DNA from: Bolinopsis microptera
Lineage: Eukaryota; Ctenophora; Tentaculata; Lobata; Bolinopsidae
Assembly (NCBI RefSeq): GCF_026151205.1
Contig: NC_087080.1
Coordinates: 2,647,096 to 2,707,095 of the forward strand
Reading direction: 5' to 3'
DNA length: 60,000 nt
In this document: in pieces, positions 31,427 through 41,400 of the stretch
Layout: each line of letters opens with the position of its first letter
Numbering within the stretch: position 1 is the stretch's first letter
Notes under the pieces: model-generated
What the model saw: only the letters and a program-made list of their open reading frames with translations
What the model was told of the DNA's origin: nothing
Databases searched by the model: none
Position numbers and translations under genes: made by a program

Positions 31427-34400
31427 AATGACCATCTGGTTAATCTTGCTGCGGTCATGACTGACAGTTGCTTGTTTTTGCTGAAGATGTGTACTAGTGG
31501 CTGGTTGTCGGTTATCAGTTTAAACTTCCTTCCATACAGGTACAAATGGAAACGTTTAACAGCCCACACAATCGCTGCTGCTTCACGGTCGATTTGTGCG
31601 TAGTTCTTTTCCGCTGCAGTTAAAGTCCTTGAAATATACTCGATTGGACGTTCTGATCCATCGGGCATTGTATGTGACAGTACTGCACCCAATCCGGTCG
31701 GAGAGGCGTCGGTGTCAAGTTTCAGCGGTTTCTTAGGATCGTACAAAGTCAGCACTACATCCGAGCTAAGTAGTTCCTTCAAATTCTTCCAAGCTTCTTG
31801 TTGTCTCTTTGTCCACTTCCATTCTACTCCTTTCTTTCTGAGTTCATCTAATGGAGCAACAACCTGTGACATGTTTGGTAGATACCTCCTGTAGTAGTTC
31901 ACTCCTGACAAGAATGATACTAATTCTTCTACTGATCGTGGTGCTCTCATGTTTAGCATATCTTCCACTTTCGACTTAACGGGTCTGATCCCGTCTTTGT
32001 TTACCTCATGTCCTAGGTAAATCACAGAGTCTTTTAAGAATTCTGACTTTTCCATCTTGCATCTGTATCCTTGGTTTTCCAATCGGCCAATAACTTCGTT
32101 GAGTATTCTCAGGTGTTCCTCTCTGTCCTTTCCGGAAACGAGGATGTCGTCCACTCTGCAACAACACATTGGTATCCCTGCCAATGTCTGATCTATGGTC
32201 TCTTGAAAAATGGCTGCTGCTGGAGAAATACCGTAGGGTAAACGATTCCACAATAACTGTCCTAAATGGGTGTTAATCGTTGTCAGTATTCTGTCTTCTT
32301 TCCTGATTGGGATGTTATTGTATGCAGCTCTAACGTCTAGTTTTGTAAACTGCTGTCCTCCCGTTACTTTGTTCAGGCACTCTTCTATAGACGGCAGTGG
32401 GTACTGCTGTGCTGCCATAGCAGGATTCAAAGTAAGGTTATACGAGCCACATATACGAGTCTTTTCTCCTTTGAACACGGGGACTATAGGTGTTCCCCAA
32501 GGGCTTGCTCCCTCTACCTTGGTTAGTGTTCCCTCGTTCAACATTCTTGTCAGCTCTTTCCCTACTTGATCCTTTTTCGCGTACGGCAAAGGTCTCACAC
32601 CCAACGATTTTGGTTGAGCATCTTCTTTCAGCACTAGTTTTGCCATTGCTCCTTTGATGAGCCCCAGTCCTTCTTCAAAAATAGGACTGATTTTCAGCTC
32701 GTCTAAACTTCTCAAAGGTTTCTGAACTTCTTTCTTCTGTGTGACTGTTCCCTCGTTCATGGTTCTTTGATCACCCCTCTCTGAGGGTCTTTGTTCACCC
32801 CTCTCTGAGGGTCTCTGACTAAGAGGTAAAAGGGACACGCAGGACTGGACTTCGACAGGACTAACATGGACATTACTAACATTCACAGACTTACTTACAC
32901 ATGGGGAAAAATCAAAACAAGAAGAAATAGCAGTCTTTGATCTCTTCAGTGTTGTCTCCAACCAGTCATCTCCTAAAAATCTGGTTATCCAAGATTGTCC
33001 CATTAATGATGGACATTTTCCTTCCACAATGAATAAGTCTAGTTTTGGAATCATCTTTCCATTGAATTCTACGTCGACTTGTGCTTTCGCCATCACTGGT
33101 AGTCTCTCATTGTTCGCTGCTCTCAGTCTTTTTGCCGAAGGTATAAGAGGAAGTAAATCTAATCCTACCTTAGACAACACATTACAACTAACAATACTTA
33201 CGCTTGATCCGGAGTCAAATTCCATGTTCAAATCTCGTCCATTTAGTTTCACTGGCACTAACAGTTTTTCTGAGGAAGTATGGTTACAATTGAATTCAAC
33301 AATCTCTTGATTGTCAATCAATTCTATAGAAGAAGAGTCATCACAAGCATCTAAATTTGAATCATCATACTCAATAACTGTGTCAAATTCAGAATAATCA
33401 TCAGAGGGTAATAACTTCGAATAATCAAATTTGTCAATTTCAATCAATTCGTTTTCACTTTCTCTCACTCTAAACATATCTACTGATTTCTCCTCAACAC
33501 AAACAAAAGCTATCTCGACGTCGCTCTCGTCATTCTCATCGGTCTCGGAAGATTCTTCAACATGGTGAGATTTATCACCTTTTCTGTACTTATAGTTCTT
33601 CTTAGTACCCGTGCAGTTTCTAGCAATGTGGTACTTCTCTTTGCACTTCCTGCATACTGTTTTACAGTCCTTTGTGTTATGACTGCGCAATGTACACTTT
33701 TCACAGTACATTTCTCCTCTTGGTTTTAAACTACTTTCTTTTCTGAAATGCTTTGATTTCCTATCCGAAACCTTATTCACAGTTCCAGTAGTTCCACTGT
33801 TTCTGACAGTAACACTATTTTTCGACATATATTGAGCTTCTTCCACAGATTTCTCTAAAGTTGCTACATGCTCTCTCGCTGTTGCTAATGTTAAATCTGT
33901 TTTCTTCAGGAGTTTCGTTTTCACGCTTTCATCACACAGTCCAGCTATGAATTGGTCCAGCATTCTCGATTCCAACTCGTTCTCAAATTCACAGTCCATG
34001 GCAGTTTCGGTTAGTCTTTCGACGTATTCTGCCACACGCTCTCCTTTCACTTGAAAGATTCGGGTGAAGGCGTATCGTTGAGCGAACTTGGTTGGTTTTG
34101 GTGAGTAATGGTTACAAAGTTTCTGTTTTATTACTTTGTACTCCGTTGTGGTTATATCCTCTGGTTTTGCGAAGTGGTACGCTTTTTTGAACATTGCTGC
34201 GTCCATCGATACTATCAACATCTGAGTCCACTGTAGCTGTACATTCCGGTCGTTTCTCCTGTCTCGCTCTGTAGTCCAGGCGGTTCTTGCCTCTACATCT
34301 GCGTTCAGGTTCTCCGGTACAACTTCAATTACTGGCTCTACGATGCATCGTTGATGATTAACGAACACTTCGAATTGGGTGAACCACAACCTGATGTTGG

Positions 34401-34446
34401 ATCCGATGTTGGTGGTCAATTTCTGGTCATACATCCGCGTCGCCAT
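31427..34446 (-). pseudogene. Gypsy gag-protease-RT-RNase H, broken by insertion
   Basis: The open frame starts at 34446, directly after the 5' LTR. In order it shows a gag capsid-like region (LWFTQFEVFV, KLCNHYSPKP), two CCHC zinc knuckles (CEKCTLRSHNTKDC and CRKCKEKYHIARNC, both CX2CX4HX4C), and an aspartic protease with a DSGSSVSIV active site and a downstream flap region. The reverse transcriptase has FTKLDVRAAYNNIPI and a catalytic VDDILVSG, where the usual Tyr before VDD is Arg (CRVDD). Tether and RNase H follow, with LDTDASPTGLGAVL. The frame ends at a stop inside the 354-bp insertion, after RWS. A short tandem RPSERG repeat lies between protease and RT. The CRVDD change may impair catalysis. 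Confidence 0.93.
34433..34446 (-). other. Primer-binding site overlapping the gag start codon
   Basis: Immediately inside the 5' LTR the coding strand reads A-TGGCGACGCGGATG. A TGG right after the LTR is the hallmark of a tRNA primer-binding site (complement of the tRNA 3' CCA). Here the same TGG is part of the gag ATG codon. The tRNA is not identified. Confidence 0.6.
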
Positions 34447-34586
34447 TGTTATGATTTGATATTCTATCTATAATTCGTGAGTTCTTCAGAGAATTGATAC
34501 ACTTGTTATAACTTGGACTTGAATCCTAGGCTAAGGATAGAAATGGTTAATAATCATTATATTGCATAATATTACAATTCACAACA
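34447..34586 (-). repeat. 5' LTR of the gypsy element
   Basis: 140 bp, appears identical to the 3' LTR; followed on the plus strand by target duplication CTCAC at 34587-34591. Confidence 0.95.
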
Positions 34587-34596
34587 CTCACATTAA

Positions 34597-35040
34597 TCAA
34601 AACTTGAGCTTATTCGTGGCAAAATTAAGCTCACACCAATCAAGTGTATCATGCTTGAATTGCAATTCTTGTAAAGCAATTTTCAATGTATTCTTAAACC
34701 CGTTTGTCGGAGTATTAAAACTTATCTTACTTGATGTTTGTTGACAGCTGTTCCACATGTAGGATGATTGGTAGATGAATTGTGAGGATGGTTGTGATGT
34801 GATGAAATAATCCTCTCGTCGTGGTGACCTGTTGAATGATGAGTACAGTGATAATGGTTCCTCTAACTTATTAATTTTGAATAGTTCTAAGAGACAAGTG
34901 TACTTATACAGGTTGTGAACAGTTAACAATTTCTGATTCTTAAACAAGGGCTTAGAGTGTTCTTTTTTGTAAAAGTCCACACCTAGTCTTTGCTCACCAA
35001 ATGGTCGTGTCCGGGCACAAGTTCTAAATTTTTCTAAGTA
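34597..35040 (-). pseudogene. LINE (CR1/jockey-like) ORF2 C-terminal fragment
   Basis: The translation ([20 protein letters not shown], then HSKPLFKNQKLLTVHNLYKY and LELFKI) aligns in order with the C-terminus of the LINE at 45740-47202 ([36 protein letters not shown]). It is 5'-truncated near 35040, where a partial GC-rich dyad element end (35049-35080) begins. Its 3' UTR is split by the gypsy element and should resume left of 29023. Confidence 0.75.
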
Positions 35041-35048
35041 TATAGAGT

Positions 35049-35080
35049 ATATGGAACAAATATTTTACAAGTATCACCCA
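35049..35080 (+). repeat. Partial GC-rich dyad element (3' end only)
   Basis: TATGGAACAAATATTTTACA followed by AGTATCACCCA matches the distal end of copies 1 and 4; the dyad and GC-rich block are absent. Confidence 0.65.
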
Positions 35081-35360
35081 GGAAAAGTTACCGGCTGGTG
35101 GTGGTACTAGAGTTGGTTTAATTTAAACAGACGGCTTGACCTCGCGCGCGACAACAAGCATGAGTTGCACGCGTGGCGTATTCCAATGTTCAGGCAGCTA
35201 CCACGTGACACAATTCAGCCAACCAGAGTACAGGAACCCGCAAAGTTAAAGTTGCAAACTTTTGATCGGCCCGAAAGGGGACTTTTCTGGAGATTTTGAG
35301 ATAACTCAACAATTACGTTGTCTTGAATTTTCCTCCTGGAGAGGTAACGTTACTTTTTAA

Positions 35361-35449
35361 CGGGCGATACTCGTTAAATATCTGTTCCATATATTGGACC
35401 GTCGACGAGTCCAACTCGGCGCGCGTCCTGGTAGGTTGTAAACCTACAA
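35361..35449 (-). repeat. GC-rich dyad element, copy 4 (inverted)
   Basis: Reverse complement of copy 1 at 26503 with only a few changes, one in the terminal TATCGCCCG. The dyad GTAGGTT-GTA-AACCTAC lies at the right end. Confidence 0.85.
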
Positions 35450-36240
35450 CGTTACTTTTAAAAGAGGAACATGTTACAAAAAACCGAAAAGTCTCCAACT
35501 CTTTTACTTTCAAAGTTAAGCCCCATCCGGTCAGGGTTCCTGGGCACCCGTTAATCTAATCACTGATCACATAATTTAATGTTAAAATTGCCCAGAAAAC
35601 CTTATTGCCTGCTGGGCTCGCTAGAGGTGATAGATTTTCAACAGCACGTTTGTCGTCGCGCGTCACGTCAAGTTTACCTTTCGCACGCTACATTTAGCCT
35701 CGTAGTCCATAGTCATGATTGACGGATGTTACTCGTCTAAATTTCTTCGAAGTAGCGCGCGCCCCTTTCTTCTCGAAATGGCACGAGCTACGAAGTAGCG
35801 CGCGCCGGGCCAAATCATTAACAATGGTCAAAGTCATGACAACGACATCACTTTGCAAAGTTTAAAAGCTGTGATCGTTTATTTAGCCCAAAATCAAACT
35901 TTTCGGTTTAATTCAGAATCTAAGTTGTACCAAATTTGGCTCCTGGGGAGCAAACTTTAAATTTACGAAACGGAAATTTTGTTGAAAACCGGAAGGTTCT
36001 ATTTATTTTACTTTTGGAGATATACACTAGTCGGTAGGGTTTGCTGGGTGAATTTAAAATTTAATGATTAATGATTTGGAGGACTTCACCGCTTCGACGC
36101 GCCGCGCAAACTACAATCCTGTGTAATCCTGTGTAATCCAATGGGTTGAAATCATCAATCAAATTAACGATGTGTTAATAAAAAATTAAATTCAAGTGCA
36201 CTGCGCCGCGCACTATTTTATTTTAAATAGATGTAGTTTT
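35450..36240. other. Intergenic, with short GC-rich direct repeats
   Basis: CGAAGTAGCGCGCGCC occurs twice about 40 bp apart (near 35748 and 35790). No gene seen. Confidence 0.45.
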
Positions 36241-36315
36241 ACCTGAGGACCCCAGGCTTTAATGTTGGTAAACATAAAGATTAGGCGGAATGACAGGCTG
36301 AGCGCGGCCCAGTAA
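36241..36315 (+). ncRNA. 75-bp structured core, copy B (possible folded RNA)
   Basis: Gap-free match to 7411-7485. The eight differences are the four loop bases 27-30, bulge 21, unpaired position 43, and positions 19 and 37, which pair with each other (A-T in copy A, T-A here). Unlike copy A it is not enclosed by 27-bp inverted repeats, so the core is the conserved unit. Confidence 0.5.
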
Positions 36316-37145
36316 ATGTAGTTCAGAATCGAGCGCTAAAACTGAAAAATACGATTATAAACTCTGGAGTGTGGAAGGGGAGGGGAGTTTTAAAATTCAT
36401 GTATAATCCGTTTCCATTTTTACACATTTTTTCAAAAATCGTATTTTCTCAACATACTGGTTTAGGCAGGATCTGATGAAGTGTTATTTTAAGTGAAGAA
36501 TCATGTTGGTTGAGATAGCTCTACGATTAGTGCTTATCTGGGGTTCCGTGTTCATTTACTCATCTCAGCACCCTAAAAGAAGTCCCAGGGCTCGAGCAAA
36601 GAAGCGTGATATTTGCCCGTAAGAGCCTCTACTACATTAATATAATAGCTTTAGTTTAATTGTTAAAGCTATAGTTGAATTATAATAGCAAACAGTTAAA
36701 GTTGAATCGTGATTTTATATTAATGGTACCATCAAAGTGGGCAATGACATAATTTGATAAAATCATATTTATGCTATTGTTTATTATCGTCGTTTTTGGA
36801 AAAGTGGTAAATTTTAGGCCGATCTTTGCAGATCTCACATAGAATTTTCGTTGCATGGGAAACGCTTCCAAAGCAATTAATTCATGGCTTATTCCAACTT
36901 CTAACATCCTTGTAAGCCGTTATTTGATGAAATAAGTTCTACAATTACTTCCACAATTTACAATACCCCAGCATCACCCAAAATGTGATGATTCACTCAC
37001 ATTTAAAGACACATGTCCAAATTCTTACCAAATTAGGATTCAGTGCTCAATTATGCTAAAATTCTATATAATGTATCTTGATTTAATCTGGAGTTCTGAT
37101 CATCATCATCATGTCAATAACTATTCTTCACAGGTTATAATCACC
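36316..37145. other. Intergenic upstream of the TEDC1-like gene
   Basis: AT-rich. A 75-codon minus ORF (36680-36907) has no recognisable features. An acceptor-like TTCTTCACAG at about 37124 lies before the TEDC1-like start and suggests an upstream non-coding exon. Confidence 0.4.
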
Positions 37146-38120
37146 ATGGGGATCAAAGAAGTCATTCTAAGTTTGAGTGAACTGTTATCTCATTTTGGTC
37201 TCCCTCTTCATCCAGAGACACTAAGATTAAGCAAGTTTAATGATCCGAAAGCATTGAAAAGCATGCAGACTTTTTTAATTAATGTTACCAATTTTATTTC
37301 AAAGAACACACGATCTAATCCTCCTGAAACCGAAACATCAGACGATTTGATTGAAGTAGCAAAACTCATTGGATTTTCACATTGGATGTCTTTAGCTACC
37401 AGCTCTTATGCTTGCTTAATGTTACTGGTTTGGTACATCGAAAAGATAAAGCTTCTCCCTTTGCTTGAACAGCTGATTTACAGCCGACTAAGAGCAGCTC
37501 TAAATGGTCAAATAAATGCGTCTTCTTGTGTAAATTCAGTGAATGAGAATGATGATATTTATGAAAGAATGCAACAAAATCATTTCCAGAAGTTGAAATT
37601 ACATCGTTTGATCAGGGAATTCTGTATGACAATAATGAAAGACAACATTTCTAAAGATAAAGGTTTTGTTGGACTGAAAATTCCATCCTCAGAAATAACT
37701 GGCTCTACTGCCTTAGATGTATTTGTGACAAATAATGATAACATTACCGATCAGTTGAGTGAAATGGACAAAATAATCATAATGTCAGAATGTTTATCAA
37801 AGTTCAAATCAGATTACCATGTGTTCAACAAATGGATTACTTCAGTTGACTATGGTTTGGAGAAGGATTCACCAAGTCTCGAAACAGAACTTTTAACAAG
37901 CATCATTGACTTGCAAGCTCAGATTGAAATGAGTACGGAAAACAAAGAGTTCAGTTTAAGTGATTGTTTGTTTGTCAGAAGTGCAAATAATAAGCACAAC
38001 AACATAAATTTGACCAACCGGGCTATGGAAGCTGCTTTATTTGAGGTCGAAGAGAAAATTGCTCAACAAAAAGCAATTATTCTTGATCTTGTTGAAGGTA
38101 GTAATGTAGATATCGGATGA
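37146..38120 (+). CDS. TEDC1-like (tubulin epsilon/delta complex 1) protein
   Basis: The predicted 324-residue protein starts at an ATG in a good context (ATCACCATGG). TEDC1 partners with TEDC2, delta- and epsilon-tubulin to stabilise centriole triplets. The resemblance is to the N-terminal TEDC1 domain: LHPETLRLSKFNDPKALKSM parallels the family motif of a Phe-Asp/Asn-x-Pro block after RxxKF, and a later segment IGFSHWMSLATSSYACLMLL parallels the GYP...LL-LSWLL block. The C-terminus is helical with a final amphipathic helix (MEAALFEVEEKIAQQKAIIL). No introns are seen inside the coding part. I rely on pattern memory, so the family call is moderate; the ORF itself is secure. Confidence 0.5.
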   Translation: MGIKEVILSLSELLSHFGLPLHPETLRLSKFNDPKALKSMQTFLINVTNFISKNTRSNPPETETSDDLIEVAKLIGFSHWMSLATSSYACLMLLVWYIEKIKLLPLLEQLIYSRLRAALNGQINASSCVNSVNENDDIYERMQQNHFQKLKLHRLIREFCMTIMKDNISKDKGFVGLKIPSSEITGSTALDVFVTNNDNITDQLSEMDKIIIMSECLSKFKSDYHVFNKWITSVDYGLEKDSPSLETELLTSIIDLQAQIEMSTENKEFSLSDCLFVRSANNKHNNINLTNRAMEAALFEVEEKIAQQKAIILDLVEGSNVDIG

Positions 38121-38465
38121 TACACATATTTTATTGAGAAATTATTCGATATTCAATTTTTAAAGTTTTTTTAAAGATACTGCAATGGTTGTGTATCAGT
38201 TGTGGTACGTACTAATTTATAATATAATGATGTATTGATCGAAATCTTTTGCATTTTAATTTAGTAAAAAAACCCAATTTACACAACTACTAAAAGAGAC
38301 ATTGGTGAGGTCCAGAGAAATTGCCATTTGGTCACCTGAATTCTCCCCATCCCCGTATTTCTGGAAATTTCGTTGAAACTAAGAAATAACAACTTTTATT
38401 GATATGTATATAATTAATAAGTTTATTTCAATAAATATGGCCTTAACTATTTTTAGCAGCCCAGG

Positions 38466-41400
38466 ATGTCTGCTTCAGCGGTATTCATCCTGGACCTCAA
38501 AGGCAAGGTGAGTGAGCTGTAGACTACAGACCTCTAGTTTTTAAATCTCTTTACTTATTTTGGTAATACAAGTACCTATTTCCCTTAAATCTAACTGACC
38601 AATTGTTTACAAACTCCTGAGCACCAATTAACATACTATTTGTACAGGTATTGATATCACGAAACTACAGAGGTGATATCCCTATGTCAGAGATAGATCA
38701 CTTCATGCCACTCATCACTGAGGTATGTGGTAATTAGAACTAGTTTCATGTTCATTAACTTGACCTTGCTTAATTAGCCGGTCCCTTACTGTTTTTACAA
38801 ACACCGACCTCGTATTACGACTGAATTTGAAGATCTGTACAGTGTACTCAGTACTGAACCTACCAAACCTGGTAATCCTGGTTATAGTGGTATTATCCTG
38901 GTAATAGAGCTAGCAATAGCTTTTGCTAGTATGTGAGCGATTTCTGTGTTAATAATGTTACAACGAATCCAATTGTGGTGTTTTTCAATCCTTGCAAAGT
39001 TGCCTCATCTCGATGTGAAACATTTTCCGCGTTGTTGACTTGCTCAATAATTAGATATGATATTTATCCCAATATTCCTTTTATTGAATTAAAAGTTTAA
39101 CTTTTGCTGATAACATTTATATGCCTTCAAGATTCATAAGAAGACCGTGCCATTCTACAGTATGGTTTCTTGAGACTTCGTTAATTACATTATGAGTAGA
39201 TGTGGATTCTGGCGGGGATGTGATACATATTTTTAGACACGTGTCAATATGTCTCACCTCCCACCAAAATCATATCTATAAACGTCACACAAGCATTAAA
39301 AATACGCTTCGCCGATAGGTCGAAGAGGAGGGAACAGTAAGTCCAATCCTCCGTCACGAGAAAACCACATTCGCGTACATCAAATACAGCAACCTGTACA
39401 TTGTGGCTATGACGAGGACTAACGCAAACATTGCTCTGATATTCGTGTATCTGTACAGAATGGTTCAGGTATGATGTCCATAAATTGTCTAACTTTTTAA
39501 ATCATTGATTAACAGCAAATATTTTTTTCTTAAATCATAATCAGATTTGGGGGACGGCTTTTAGAAACTTACTCGAAATTTGAAGCACTGAGTATTTATT
39601 TAAAATTTAGATAAAACCAACGATTACCTAGTACCCAGAATATTGCATCTCCAGCACGGGTTACAATGATAAATACACAGTTCCCTTGTTATTAATACAA
39701 ACTCATGAGACATGCACTGCACTTGCCAGGCGTTTACGGAGTATTTCAAAGAAGTTGAGGAGGAAAGTATCAGGGATAACTTTGTGATTGTGTACGAGTT
39801 GCTGGACGAGTTCATGGACTTTGGTTATCCTCAAACAACAGACCCTAAAGTTCTTCAAGAGTATGTTTCTGTTGAATAACTATGTTCTATTTTTACCTAA
39901 CTATGTTCTATTTTTACTCTTGTTCATAAAAATTCATGATCTTAAATCAAATCAAATAAAATAGTAATGACACAAACATTATCACACGTAATCATAAATA
40001 TTTCTACAAGAATTTATTGAAATGCCAAACGGCTTATGTTATAACCTTGAAAGCTTCAATAAGATCACCACGTATACATTACGCCGCTCTTATGACACTG
40101 TTTTAATCCTTACATGCATTTAATTGTGGTACTACCTTAGCAGTTAAAATCAATTGCTAAGTTATTAAACAAGTAAACTGTAATATTGAACAGTGTTAAG
40201 ATACTCCCTCAATGCAGGTTGCTAAGTTATTAAACAAGTAAACTGTAATAGTGAACAGTGTTATGATACCCCCTCAATGCAGGTTGCTAAGTTATTAAAC
40301 AAGTAAACTGTAATAGTGAACAGTGTTATGAACTCATACCCCGCCCTCAACGCAGGTTTATCACACAAGATGCCCACAAAATGGAAGTAGCCCCGCGGCC
40401 CCCACCGACTGTTACCAACGCCGTGTCCTGGCGACCTGAGGGAATCAAATATCGTAAAAATGAAGTCTTCCTGGATGTTGTTGAGAGCATTAACCTACTG
40501 GTGAGACATTTTATTATCAGTTTTAGCATCAATATTAACTTTCTGTTCCTACTGTTCTCACTGTTCAAATCAAGCTAAAGATGTAAAGCTTCTATTGTGG
40601 TTATTAATGCCTCATTGAATGCGAGTTATTGAAATTTGGGAAATTTATCTTAGAATTCAGCCACGTGTTTCATCGTGTCCCCCTTACAACACATCAAACA
40701 CTTCAGGTATCAGCCAAAGGGAACGTTCTACAAAGTGAAATTGTGGGATCTGTGAAAATGAAAGTCATGCTGAGTGGCATGCCTGAGCTGCGGCTAGGTT
40801 TGAACGATAAGATACTGTTCGAAAGTACTGGAAGGAGCAAAAGTAAAGCAGTGGAGTTGGAAGATGTCAAGTTTCATCAGTGTGTCAGATTGTCCAGGTT
40901 AATTAAATGTGAACCAACCCATTTTGTATGTTTATCACAAGACATAAAATCAATATTTAATTCTCCATGCTGTGTCTTGAATGCCGGCCCACCTATTGGT
41001 CTTGATTTCACAATCGAATGTCATCCAGGTTTGAAAACGATCGTACAATATCGTTTGTGCCTCCTGACGGCGAATTTGAGTTGATGAGCTACAGGCTGAA
41101 TACGCAGTCTAAACCTCTGATGCTGATAGAAAGTGTCATTGAGCGTCATTCTCACAGCAGAGTTGAATACATGATTAAGGTAAGTGCGACAGAAAATAAC
41201 GTTTTGTTAAATCGAATGAAACTATGCACATCTTGATGTACTTAATTTATTGTAAATGCATAGTATGTGAACGTTTATGTTCTCAAACGTTAATATAGTA
41301 TACTCATGTTCTCATTTGAAAGGTGCATGTACGCACTATCGGAAGGGTCTTCTTGACAATTTTGCGGAACACGCGAAATGATTACATACATCGAAAATAA

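Larger units (their letters stand above)
29028..34586 (-). mobile_element. Ty3/gypsy LTR retrotransposon, young insertion
   Basis: A complete 5.56-kb element in minus orientation. Its 140-bp LTRs (29028-29167 and 34447-34586) appear identical, begin TG and end CA, and are flanked by the 5-bp target duplication CTCAC (29023-29027 and 34587-34591). A purine-rich tract AGATGAAGGAGGAA abuts the 3' LTR on the coding strand (29168-29181). The coding region is one gag-pol frame broken by a 354-bp insertion. Identical LTRs indicate recent transposition. The element landed in the 3' UTR of a LINE fragment (34597-35040). Confidence 0.96.
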
